Source: Actinomycetes bacterium
Lineage (GTDB): Bacteria; Actinomycetota; Acidimicrobiia; Acidimicrobiales; Acidimicrobiaceae
DNA: 10,857 bases
Assembly: GCA_021790495.1 (NCBI GenBank)
Contig: JAJYGZ010000012.1
Coordinates: forward strand, 1-10,857
Reading direction: 5' to 3'
In this document: positions 1-5,875 of the stretch, in pieces
How the letters are laid out: every line of letters begins with the position of its first letter
How positions within the stretch are numbered: position 1 is the stretch's first letter
Translations under genes and position numbers: made by a program
Notes under the pieces: generated by a model
Told to the model about the DNA's origin: nothing
The model's input: only the letters and a program-made list of their open reading frames with translations
The model's database searches: none

Positions 1-233
1 GTAACGGTCTTTTCGGTGACCTCCCCCGCTGGGACCATTACCCAGGCGACGCGCGGTGCAGTGAGCTTGGAGACGAAGTCCTCAAGGGTGGTCGCTCCGG
101 TCGATCCCTGTGCCACGAGGGTTTGCACTGAAGACGGGTTGACGTCGAAAACCACCGTAGTGTGACCATGGCGCTCCAACCGCCGAACCAGGTTCGCGCC
201 CATCCGGCCTAGACCGATCATTCCAAGTTGCAT
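1..233 (-). CDS. gnd: 6-phosphogluconate dehydrogenase, N-terminal part (runs off left edge)
   Basis: Only the first 77 codons are in the window. The protein starts MQLGMIGLGRMGANLVRRL, a Rossmann nucleotide-binding fold with the GLGRMG version of GxGxxG at residues 7-12. A second strand ends in FDV at about residues 29-31, where an acidic residue favours NAD(H)-type binding. WVMVPAGEVTEKTV at about residues 64-77 matches the WxMVPAG segment of short, decarboxylating 6-phosphogluconate dehydrogenases of the GndA/YqeC type. These oxidise 6-phosphogluconate to ribulose 5-phosphate and CO2 in the cytosol. The ATG at 231-233 has a good ribosome binding site, AAAGGTGG on the minus strand (243-250). 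The catalytic domain lies outside the window, so the exact subfamily is not proven. A related beta-hydroxyacid dehydrogenase is less likely. The gene lies downstream of the GNAT gene in the same direction, but a 244-base gap suggests it has its own promoter. Confidence 0.88.
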   Translation of the reverse strand, partial: MQLGMIGLGRMGANLVRRLERHGHTTVVFDVNPSSVQTLVAQGSTGATTLEDFVSKLTAPRVAWVMVPAGEVTEKTV

Positions 234-312
234 CGTAAAAATCCACCTTTCGTCTGGGGCAGCCCGCGAAGCAAAGCCATCATCGTGTGGTTTTGGTTCG
301 CATCGTTCCGGA

Positions 313-334
313 CTCAAGTACTGCTCAAGTACTG
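313..334. repeat. Perfect tandem 11-bp direct repeat upstream of gnd
   Basis: The 11-mer CTCAAGTACTG occurs twice back to back (313-323 and 324-334). Each copy contains the palindrome AGTACT. The unit length is about one helical turn, so both copies face the same side of the DNA. It lies 80-102 bases upstream of the gnd start, inside the 234-477 gap. This suits an operator for a cooperatively binding regulator, but it could be a chance or slippage duplication. Confidence 0.55.
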
Positions 335-477
335 CCAAGAGTTTCAGAATGCCGTCTCGGCAAGACTAGCCCGCGAAGGCCCTAAGGTTATGGTCGGGCT
401 TGTTGTCCAGCTGTTTCATGGCCCCTCTGGGCGCCGCTCGGGCCGGAACCGCAACGTCAAAGGCGATCCTCGACTCC

Positions 478-993
478 TTAGAGCGCCTTGGTAAGAGGCT
501 TGCGAAATGCCATGAGCAAGACGTCGGGGGAGACCTGCCAGTCACGACCTGGAAGTCGGGCGAAGCCGAGCGCCTGATAAAGGCGGTGCGCCGCGTCCAT
601 GTCTTGCGTCGAGTGGAGAAAAAGGGCGTCCGCGCCGTCTTGCTCTGCGAGGCGCACGCAAGTTTCAACGAGAATTCGCCCCAATCCGCGTCCCTGGTAA
701 TCCGGCCTTACCGCGAGCATCCGAATCTCGACTTCGCCGGGCTGCAATCCTTCGGCCATAGGCGAAGCGAGGTCGTTCACATAAGTAACGCTTCCGACGA
801 TTTCGTTTCCAGTCCTGGCAACGTATACCTGAGATGTGGGAGCGCGCCCAGCTACGTCACCGAGGTGGGCGGCGTATCCGTCGTCGAGCTTTTTGCCCAG
901 GAGTTGGCGATATGCGCCTACGACAACTGCTCCAGCCGTTTCGTAATCGGGGGGAACCACGAGCTCGACGGCAATTTCAAGGTTGTTGGCCAC
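478..993 (-). CDS. GNAT-family N-acetyltransferase
   Basis: This is a 171-residue protein of the GCN5-related N-acetyltransferase fold, which moves an acetyl group from acetyl-CoA to an amine; the substrate is unknown. The core is clear. EIRMLAVRPDYQGRGLG at about residues 89-105 is beta-4 plus motif A, whose Q/RxxGxG/A loop (QGRGLG, 100-105) holds the CoA pyrophosphate. LFLHST (125-129) is beta-5, and AAHRLYQALGFARLP (134-148) is the motif B helix with the usual LYxxLGF ending. Length is typical for a single-domain GNAT. The frame stays open upstream to 1203, but I chose GTG at 991-993. It has GAAAGG seven bases upstream, the protein then begins just before the first GNAT strand, and the upstream extension is basic and featureless. 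A weak -10-like TAATAT on the minus strand (1041-1046) could serve it. It belongs to no visible operon. Confidence 0.85.
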   Translation of the reverse strand: MANNLEIAVELVVPPDYETAGAVVVGAYRQLLGKKLDDGYAAHLGDVAGRAPTSQVYVARTGNEIVGSVTYVNDLASPMAEGLQPGEVEIRMLAVRPDYQGRGLGRILVETCVRLAEQDGADALFLHSTQDMDAAHRLYQALGFARLPGRDWQVSPDVLLMAFRKPLTKAL

Positions 994-1153
994 CAGTCTG
1001 CCTTTCAAAGTCGACTCGTGGGCAAAACGAGCGAACAGTGATATTAACCCTAAATGTTGTTTGAACCATCTGGCGTCCGCGTTGGCGCAATGTCGAGCGA
1101 GACGGTACTTCTTTAGAAACCGGGAATGTATCGTCCGAGTCGATAGTTCTTCA

Positions 1154-1172
1154 CAACTGATGCAGTTGCATC
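1154..1172. promoter_or_regulatory. Overlapping palindromes upstream of the 92-aa gene
   Basis: CAACTG (1154-1159), spacer ATG, CAGTTG (1163-1168) form a perfect 6+6 dyad. It overlaps a second dyad, GATGC (1159-1163), AGTT, GCATC (1168-1172). Both end five bases before the Shine-Dalgarno sequence of the gene starting at 1192. This may be an operator or a small mRNA hairpin controlling that gene. The two pairings share bases and exclude one another. The role is inferred only. Confidence 0.4.
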
Positions 1173-1176
1173 GTTT

Positions 1177-1186
1177 AGGAAGGAGG
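1177..1186 (+). promoter_or_regulatory. Strong ribosome binding site that fixes a TTG start at 1192
   Basis: AGGAAGGAGG is close to a perfect anti-16S match and sits 5 bases before TTG at 1192-1194. It is the main reason for calling the small gene that follows. Confidence 0.65.
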
Positions 1187-1191
1187 CTGAT

Positions 1192-1470
1192 TTGCGAGCG
1201 CAAACGTCAAATTTCGACGATTTCCTGTATGCCGTCAGCTACGATGACCATCTTCATCCAATTGGAATTGCGCGCTGTGACGTCGATTCCATGTCGGTTG
1301 AGATCATGGCGGCTGACGGGTCTTGGGTGGTGCACCCTAATATCAGGCGTGCGGCTCCTCATATAGGATCCAGCGGTGGACTTGTTCTGACCGACCGTGC
1401 ATTCATTCCGGTATCTCCGAATTCTGCACGTCACGTTATCGAAGAACTCGTTCATCTGACGAACGCTTAA
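1192..1470 (+). CDS. Small hypothetical protein, 92 aa
   Basis: I do not recognise this protein. It is 92 residues, soluble, mildly acidic, with no signal peptide, membrane segment or cysteine pair. The composition is not random-looking: FDDFLYAVSYDDHLHPIG at 9-26, then alternating beta-like stretches, and a helical end HVIEELVHLTNA (81-92). The TTG start is supported by the very strong Shine-Dalgarno sequence at 1177-1186, and the stop is TAA at 1468-1470. It stands alone, diverging from the GNAT gene with a 198-base gap between them. The palindromes directly upstream suggest that it is regulated. The fold is perhaps a small alpha/beta domain, but no function can be assigned. Confidence 0.6.
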   Translation: MRAQTSNFDDFLYAVSYDDHLHPIGIARCDVDSMSVEIMAADGSWVVHPNIRRAAPHIGSSGGLVLTDRAFIPVSPNSARHVIEELVHLTNA

Positions 1471-1941
1471 ATACGCCTATTTGCGCCGCAATCGCCGGTT
1501 GTGCGACCGAGCCCTTGAGTTGCGGTTGGAGAAGCGATGGTCGCTCACCACTTTGGTGTCCGGAGCGTTCGATGTTGCAATAGAGCGGGCCGGTTCGGCT
1601 TGCCTCGCTGGATCATCGAAGAGTAGACGCCAGTCGCGAGGCCAAATGTGCTCTCGTGTCTGAGAAGTTCGTATCGAAATTCCGATCGGCGTCATTTGGC
1701 CACCCGTGGAATTTGCGCGCAATCGCTCCCTCGGTTACACGAAGTCGGCTTCACTCGGGTGCCACAAGAGCGGATGGCGTTTTCACATTTTGCAGTTCAT
1801 ATCGTGCGCTGATCGTACTGGCCGCACGATAAGGGGTTGCGTGCCCGTTTGAGTTCGCAATTTGTTATCGCGACTTTTTAATCTTCCCGCAGAGCGGTTG
1901 GCCACGAGGGATGTGGCGCTGGTGTTTTTGCACGCTTCGGG
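1471..1941. other. 471-base stretch without a convincing gene
   Basis: Short frames here (for example 1481-1663 plus and 1477-1722 minus) lack ribosome binding sites and have compositions rich in arginine and serine, typical of shadow frames. No tRNA, IS end or clear rho-independent terminator is visible. The notable structure is the inverted repeat at 1801-1830 with its partner at 1840-1844. A second small stem, GCCAC/GTGGC (1901-1905, 1913-1917), is followed on the plus strand by a short T-run (about 1925-1929), too weak to call a terminator. Confidence 0.5.
1801..1830. repeat. 8+8 bp perfect inverted repeat
   Basis: ATCGTGCG (1801-1808) and CGCACGAT (1823-1830) are perfect complements around a 14-base spacer. 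A third element, CGTGC (1840-1844), can pair with GCACG in the right arm (1824-1828), giving a mutually exclusive second hairpin. The element could be an operator, an RNA hairpin, or the 3' region of the leftward araC-type transcript. It lacks a T-tract, so it is not a standard terminator. Confidence 0.5.
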
Positions 1942-3012
1942 TCAGTTCGATCTGGCCAAGGTGTCGGAAGGATTCTCGCCGAAGCGCGAACGATACGCCG
2001 CGGCGAAGCGTCCCATATGGCTAAATCCCCAGGATCGCGCGATTTCGTTTACCGAAACCAGGTAGTGCGCGATTTCCGAAGAGTCGCGCAGTTCGTCGTG
2101 GACGCGCTGCAATCTCTGGTCTCGGATGAAGGCCACCGCGGAGGTCCCCAGCTCGCTTGCGAAGGAGCCCTGCAGAGTTCTGACACTGCAACCCGCCGCC
2201 GACGCCAGAGCGGAGATGGTGATCTCTTCCGCGAGGTGTCCATCGATAAACTCCACCGCCCTGCGTAAAGTTCTGCTCGCGGGAGTTCTGCCGGGACTCT
2301 GGAGCGCTTGGGAATAGTTGGAAGGTTGTACTAAGAGCAAAGTCGCGGCGATGTAGTCTTCAAGCGAGGTGAGCCCGGTTTCGATCTTGGAAAGTGGGGT
2401 CGGATGCGATATCTCCTCATGAAGAAGCTGGATCGCGGAGAGCCATCGCATCGACAGGACAGAGAATTGGTCCAGGGTCAGGGCGAAGGCGATCTCCGAT
2501 CGTAGCGATCGACCGAGCATTCGCGATAGCTGGCGCTCGAGCAGGGAGCGGCTTATTCGAACGAATAGATGCGGCGAGTCGGTGTCGAAATGAAAGCGAA
2601 GCGCCTCGTTCGGGGGCGCGATATAGGCTTTGGCGGTCGAGGTTTCCACTTCTGCATCGCCGACTCGAAACGAGCCCGAACCGTTAGTCGGCATAAAGAC
2701 GAAAAAGTGGTCGAGTGGAGCCGTTTCGCATGTTACACCCACGGCGACTCGATAGTCGAGATAGCCGAAGGTGATATCGCGGAGGCGAGAAGCGTGCAAC
2801 GAGGCGTGGAAATCCGAGGTATCGCGCGCTTGTACCGTGAGGCGATGACGACCGAGGACTTCTTCGAGGCCTTTTTCGGTGTCCCGTATGACTCCCGAGG
2901 AAAATATTTCGTAGCGCTCAAGTGCCGGGGGGATACCGCGAGAGCGTCCCCTCTTAGGGACGCTTGCATTTGTGCGGGATGCATCAAGCATCTGAAGCTT
3001 CGGAATCGGCAT
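1942..3012 (-). CDS. AraC/XylS-family transcriptional regulator
   Basis: This is a 356-residue DNA-binding regulator. The C-terminal third (about 250-350) is the AraC double helix-turn-helix. The first HTH is ISALASAAGCSVRTLQGSF at 266-284. The second is VNEIARSWGFSHMGRFAAAY (321-340), followed by RSRFGENPS (341-349), the classic family signature. Residues about 30-235 resemble the AraC-binding-like sensor domain (PF14525 type), with strands around YLDYRVAVG (84-92), FFVFMP (103-108) and AYIAPPNEALRFHF (129-142). The ligand is unknown. The ATG at 3010-3012 is preceded by AAAGGTGAG; upstream extension to 3138 would run into the regulatory gap and is rejected. The gene diverges from the hydrogenase operon 166 bases away, so it could control that operon, but regulators of this type usually serve catabolic genes. 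The link rests on position alone. Confidence 0.9.
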   Translation of the reverse strand: MPIPKLQMLDASRTNASVPKRGRSRGIPPALERYEIFSSGVIRDTEKGLEEVLGRHRLTVQARDTSDFHASLHASRLRDITFGYLDYRVAVGVTCETAPLDHFFVFMPTNGSGSFRVGDAEVETSTAKAYIAPPNEALRFHFDTDSPHLFVRISRSLLERQLSRMLGRSLRSEIAFALTLDQFSVLSMRWLSAIQLLHEEISHPTPLSKIETGLTSLEDYIAATLLLVQPSNYSQALQSPGRTPASRTLRRAVEFIDGHLAEEITISALASAAGCSVRTLQGSFASELGTSAVAFIRDQRLQRVHDELRDSSEIAHYLVSVNEIARSWGFSHMGRFAAAYRSRFGENPSDTLARSN

Positions 3013-3178
3013 TGGCTCACCTTTGCGCAATATGGATAGCAATGACGCAAATAGTACAGCAGAAGTTGGGCTCGTTGCATGATTCGGCTTAGTGCTGCGC
3101 TTTTTGGATAGGTACGGGCTTGTTCGAGTCCGTGGCATGTCGTACTATTCCCTCACGGCTCAAACAAAGGGGGAAGCT
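3013..3178. promoter_or_regulatory. Divergent control region between araC-type gene and hydrogenase operon
   Basis: This 166-base gap must hold promoters for both directions. It contains a widely spaced dyad, TTTGCG (3022-3027) and CGCAAA (3046-3051), over the leader of the regulator gene, which could allow autoregulation. TACTAT, a possible -10 box, occurs on the plus strand at 3143-3148 and on the minus strand at 3051-3056. The leftward copy has no good -35 element. The assignments are pattern-based. Confidence 0.45.
3120..3148 (+). promoter_or_regulatory. Candidate sigma-70-type promoter of the hydrogenase operon
   Basis: TTGTTC (3120-3125) and TACTAT (3143-3148) are separated by exactly 17 bases, with 3 of 6 and 4 of 6 consensus matches. 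Transcription would start near 3155, leaving about 24 bases before the first gene's TTG, enough for its AAAGGGGGA ribosome binding site (3167-3175). Matches are modest, and an alternative sigma factor is equally possible because these hydrogenases are typically induced on starvation. Confidence 0.35.
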
Positions 3179-3709
3179 TTGAGTACATTTTCCGCTGGGG
3201 AAACCGACGTTAATTTGGCATCGGACCTCCTGGCCAAGAAACTTTCCAATCCAGAGACGGCGACCGCTGTATCATCGTTGATCGACCAAGCGGGAATTCT
3301 GGCATTTCTGCTCCAGGCAATCGACGAATTTCTTTCTCGGGGAGATGAGATCGCCGATTCCTTGGCCGTCGGCCTCGGCGAAGTGAAGTCGATCACCGCC
3401 AAAGGAGGGCGCTCCCCGGCGCGAAATCTCTCCGAAATCGCCTCGAACTTTACCAAACTGACCGTGTCGCTTTCCGAGTCCTCGCCCGCCATTGCCGAGC
3501 TGCTGGATTCGGGCATGTTCCGAAGCGATGTAATGCAGCTCTTGTCGGCGGCCGCCGACGCAGCTGTCGAGGCAAGGCGCAACGCCGCTTCGAAGCCGCC
3601 CAAGGTTCAAGGCGCCTATTCGCTGGTGAAATCGCTCAAGGACCCTGAGGTTCAAAAGGGATTTAATTACATGGTCGAGCTGGCTGGCGCCTTGGGCAGA
3701 AGGGTCTGA
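3179..3709 (+). CDS. DUF1641-type protein, first gene of the hydrogenase operon
   Basis: This is a 176-residue, helix-rich, soluble protein. The C-terminal segment AYSLVKSLKDPEVQKGF (146-162), followed by NYMVELAGALGRR, matches the end of DUF1641 proteins, whose hallmark is a LxDPEVQxGL-like motif before a hydrophobic helix. The N-terminal half has repeated amphipathic helices (for example SSLIDQAGILAFLLQAIDEFL, 32-52). DUF1641 genes are known beside formate dehydrogenase and other redox operons, as with Bacillus YjgD, but the biochemical role is unknown. The TTG at 3179-3181 was chosen because AAAGGGGGA ends just upstream; the frame is open back to 3092, but that would place the start inside the presumed promoter. 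Five bases separate its stop from hypA, so it is co-transcribed with the hydrogenase genes. A role as accessory or docking protein is inference. Confidence 0.75.
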   Translation: MSTFSAGETDVNLASDLLAKKLSNPETATAVSSLIDQAGILAFLLQAIDEFLSRGDEIADSLAVGLGEVKSITAKGGRSPARNLSEIASNFTKLTVSLSESSPAIAELLDSGMFRSDVMQLLSAAADAAVEARRNAASKPPKVQGAYSLVKSLKDPEVQKGFNYMVELAGALGRRV

Positions 3710-3714
3710 CGGAG

Positions 3715-4086
3715 GTGCACGAGCTATCGCTTGCCCGCGCCATCGTGGCCGAAGTTTCTCAAGCCGCATCGGATCGTGATATCGCGAGCGTCGCGGTAAT
3801 CGAGGTGAAGATCGGTGAGCTATGCGGCGTTATTGCTGACTCGTTGGCATTCGCGTTTGAGTTCGTTGCTGGCGGAACTGCCCTGGAGGGCGCGGTACTG
3901 GAATTTAGCGAGAGTCCGGTGACAATGTGGTGCGAAAGCTGTGAGGCAGTGGTCCAACCCGAAGTGCGGCTGGTCTTTAGTTGCCCGCGGTGCCAGGCGC
4001 CCTGTCCCGGACTGCGCAGCGGCACCGAGATCGAGATCGTGAGATTTAGCTCCGCTAGCCGCGAAGTTGCCGAGGCGATAAATTGA
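3715..4086 (+). CDS. hypA: HypA, nickel metallochaperone for hydrogenase maturation
   Basis: HypA binds nickel and, with HypB, delivers it to the large-subunit precursor in the cytosol. The protein is 123 residues, slightly longer than the usual 113-118. The invariant start MHELSLA is present; its His2 and the N-terminal amine form the nickel site. The zinc site is two CxxC pairs, C73/C76 (WCESC) and C90/C93 (CPRC). The GTG at 3715 is fixed by the conserved MHE start. The nearest good Shine-Dalgarno, AGAAGGG (3698-3704), lies 10 bases away inside the preceding gene's end, which suggests translational coupling. The last codons overlap hypB by four bases. The tail after residue 110 is a short family-variable extension. 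Confidence 0.96.
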   Translation: MHELSLARAIVAEVSQAASDRDIASVAVIEVKIGELCGVIADSLAFAFEFVAGGTALEGAVLEFSESPVTMWCESCEAVVQPEVRLVFSCPRCQAPCPGLRSGTEIEIVRFSSASREVAEAIN

Positions 4087-4814
4087 GCAAGCTCACTTAC
4101 CCACTCCCCAAGACCGTAGTGGAGCTCGGCAAGAGCGTGCTCGACTTCAACGACCGCGCCGCGGCGTCTTTGCGCGAATGCTTCGAGGCCGCCGGGACGC
4201 CGGTAGCCAACCTGATCTCCTCGCCTGGTACCGGCAAGACAGAGCTCGTCATCAAGGTATGTGAAGAGCTAACGGCTCGCGGAGTCGCGACCGCAGTTCT
4301 GGTCGGGGATTGCGCCACCGACAACGATGCGAGGAGAATTTCGCGGGTATGTCCGATGGCGCGCCAAATTGTGACCGAGGGGCTTTGCCACATCGAAGCG
4401 TCGATGATCCGCGACGGCCTTGTCGGCTGGGATCTTGAGCTGATCGATCTGCTCATCATCGAGAACGTCGGCAATCTCGTTTGTCCTTCCGATTTTGACC
4501 TGGGCGAGACATTGAAAGTCGCGCTGTTGGCGGTTACCGAAGGTGAGGACAAGCCTCTCAAGTATCCCCATTTATTTGCAACCGCGGACTTGATTGTGAT
4601 TACGAAAGTCGATCTGGTGGAGGCGTGTGGCACGGACATGGAGGAGATCAGGGAAAACATAGCGGCGATCAACCCTGGCGCCGAAGTGATTGAGACTTCC
4701 GCGCGAACGGGAGCGGGAATAGGGCAATTGGCAAGTGTGCTCTTGGGCGCGAAAGCGGCCACGAGTGGCGGCGGCAGAGATTCGAACGTCGTATCTGGAA
4801 GGAGATATTCGTAA
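4083..4814 (+). CDS. hypB: HypB, GTPase for nickel insertion into hydrogenase
   Basis: HypB is a SIMIBI-class GTPase that drives nickel transfer from HypA to the large subunit. The P-loop is SSPGTGKT (46-53). VLVGDCATDNDARRI (73-87) holds the switch I aspartate region. The metal-binding C102-H103 lies in TEGLCHIEA, and C134 lies in ENVGNLVCP (127-135), the G3 region. The guanine-specificity motif reads TKVD (174-177) instead of NKxD, a variant also seen, as I recall, in other HypB proteins. There is no histidine-rich or CxxCGC nickel-storage segment at the N terminus, so this is a compact HypB of 243 residues. The TTG at 4083 overlaps the hypA stop (TTGA), preceded by GAGGCG. Two bases separate it from hhyS. 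Confidence 0.96.
   Translation: MSKLTYPLPKTVVELGKSVLDFNDRAAASLRECFEAAGTPVANLISSPGTGKTELVIKVCEELTARGVATAVLVGDCATDNDARRISRVCPMARQIVTEGLCHIEASMIRDGLVGWDLELIDLLIIENVGNLVCPSDFDLGETLKVALLAVTEGEDKPLKYPHLFATADLIVITKVDLVEACGTDMEEIRENIAAINPGAEVIETSARTGAGIGQLASVLLGAKAATSGGGRDSNVVSGRRYS
4799..4804 (+). promoter_or_regulatory. Ribosome binding site of hhyS, with long spacing
   Basis: AAGGAG lies inside the end of hypB, 12 bases before GTG at 4817. No other start in this frame is nearer to it, and the family's N terminus (MATVLWLQGG) fixes the start. The long spacing and GTG codon suggest modest initiation, helped by coupling to hypB. Confidence 0.5.
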
Positions 4815-4816
4815 AA

Positions 4817-5788
4817 GTGGCAACGGTCTTATGGTTACAGGGCGGCGCGTGTTCGGGAAACACAATGTCATTCACTACAGCGGAGGAGCCGAGCATCGTC
4901 GATTTGATCGTCGATTTCGGGCTCGATCTCCTCTGGCACCCCTCATTGGGTACCGAACTTGGCGAACAGGCCAAAAAGATCTTCAACGACGTTGCTTCGG
5001 GGGCCAAGCCGCTTGACATCTTTGTCTTTGAAGGCACGGTAATTGAAGGCCCGGATAATTCAGGGCGCTTCAATATGTTTGCGGAAAGGCCAATGAAAGA
5101 CTGGGTGAACGATATCGCCGCGCAGGCGCAGATCGTCGTGGCGCTTGGCGACTGCGCCTGTTGGGGCGGCGTTCCGGCCACCGAGCCCAATCCCACCTCA
5201 AGCACCGGGCTGCAGTTTCACAAGCGGGCCAAGGGAGGATTTCTCGGATCCGACTTCAAGTCCAAGCTCGGTCTGCCCGTGATCAACATCCCCGGTTGTC
5301 CGGCGCATCCGGATTGGATCACACAAATCATTGTCGCGCTCGCGTCGGGACGCGCTGGCGACATCGCCTTAGACGAGCTGCACCGTCCCCAGACATTCTT
5401 CAAGAGCTTCACCCAGACAGGTTGTACCCGGGTGCAATTCTTTGAGTACAAGCAGTCGACGACCTCGTTTGGCGAAGGCACCCGGACCGGTTGCCTGTTC
5501 TACGAATTTGGGTGCCGGGGGCCGATGACGCACTCGCCCTGCAATCGGATCCTTTGGAACCGCCAGTCCTCCAAGACCCGAGCCGGCATGCCTTGCACCG
5601 GCTGTACCGAGCCGGAGTTCCCCTTCTTCGACTTGGCGCCCGGGACCGTCTTTAAGACCCAAAAAGTAAGTGGCGTGGTTCCTCGGGAAGTGCCCGAAGG
5701 CAGCGACCATCTCACTTATATGGCCCATGCGATGGCGGCTCGAGTCGCCGCTCCGCAGTGGTCCAAAGAGGATATGTTCGTGGTTTAG
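4817..5788 (+). CDS. hhyS: Group 1h [NiFe]-hydrogenase small subunit
   Basis: This is the electron-transfer subunit, 323 residues, carrying three FeS clusters from the NiFe site to an unknown acceptor. MATVLWLQGGACSGNTMS is the signature of the actinobacterial-type group. Proximal cluster candidates are C12, C113/C115 (GDCACWGG) and C161 (IPGCPAHP). The second cysteine of the usual CxxC is N15; group 1h enzymes are known to use three Cys plus one Asp here. Distal cluster candidates are C203, C226 and C233, with Gln200 where the standard enzymes have His. The medial cluster would use C242, C260 and C263 (PCTGC), probably [3Fe-4S]. There is no Tat signal peptide and no C-terminal membrane helix, so it should stay in the cytoplasm and be soluble or peripherally attached. 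The gene is two bases after hypB and 87 bases before hhyL. Confidence 0.96.
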   Translation: MATVLWLQGGACSGNTMSFTTAEEPSIVDLIVDFGLDLLWHPSLGTELGEQAKKIFNDVASGAKPLDIFVFEGTVIEGPDNSGRFNMFAERPMKDWVNDIAAQAQIVVALGDCACWGGVPATEPNPTSSTGLQFHKRAKGGFLGSDFKSKLGLPVINIPGCPAHPDWITQIIVALASGRAGDIALDELHRPQTFFKSFTQTGCTRVQFFEYKQSTTSFGEGTRTGCLFYEFGCRGPMTHSPCNRILWNRQSSKTRAGMPCTGCTEPEFPFFDLAPGTVFKTQKVSGVVPREVPEGSDHLTYMAHAMAARVAAPQWSKEDMFVV

Positions 5789-5875
5789 TCCAAGGGGATC
5801 GCGGTTCCACGAGATTGAGATCCGCGCTTACCTCGAGAGTTTTGCAAAAGTGAGATTAAGGAGAAGTGAAATAGA
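5789..5875 (+). promoter_or_regulatory. 87-base spacer between hhyS and hhyL with palindromes and a strong RBS
   Basis: The spacer holds CGCGG/CCGCG (5800-5804, 5822-5826) overlapping the alternative pair GGATC/GATCC (5796-5800, 5819-5823), then the palindrome TTTTGCAAAA (5840-5849). AAGGAGAAG (5858-5866) lies nine bases before the hhyL ATG. Most other joints in this operon are between -4 and +5 bases, so this gap stands out. A processing site, stabilising hairpin or secondary promoter are possible explanations. Confidence 0.45.

Noticed and set aside
400..1041. Plus-strand open frame of 213 codons
   Set aside because: It lies antisense to the GNAT gene, which has clear domain motifs, and its translation shows no recognisable domain and has no ribosome binding site.
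994..1203. N-terminal extension of the GNAT gene to an ATG at 1203
   Set aside because: It would add 70 featureless basic residues; GTG 993 has a good ribosome binding site and fits the family start.
1901..1929. Possible rho-independent terminator (GCCAC/GTGGC then T-run)
   Set aside because: The stem is only five bases, the T-run is several bases away, and on the strand of the AraC-type gene there is no T-run at all.
3013..3138. N-terminal extension of the AraC-type gene
   Set aside because: ATG 3012 has AAAGGTGAG at the right distance; the extension would occupy the divergent promoter gap.
3092..3178. N-terminal extension of the DUF1641 gene
   Set aside because: It would overlap the candidate promoter; the TTG at 3179 has a strong AAAGGGGGA upstream and the added residues look random.
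4097..4762. Minus-strand open frame of 221 codons opposite hypB
   Set aside because: Serine- and arginine-rich shadow of the high-GC hypB gene, without a ribosome binding site or domain.
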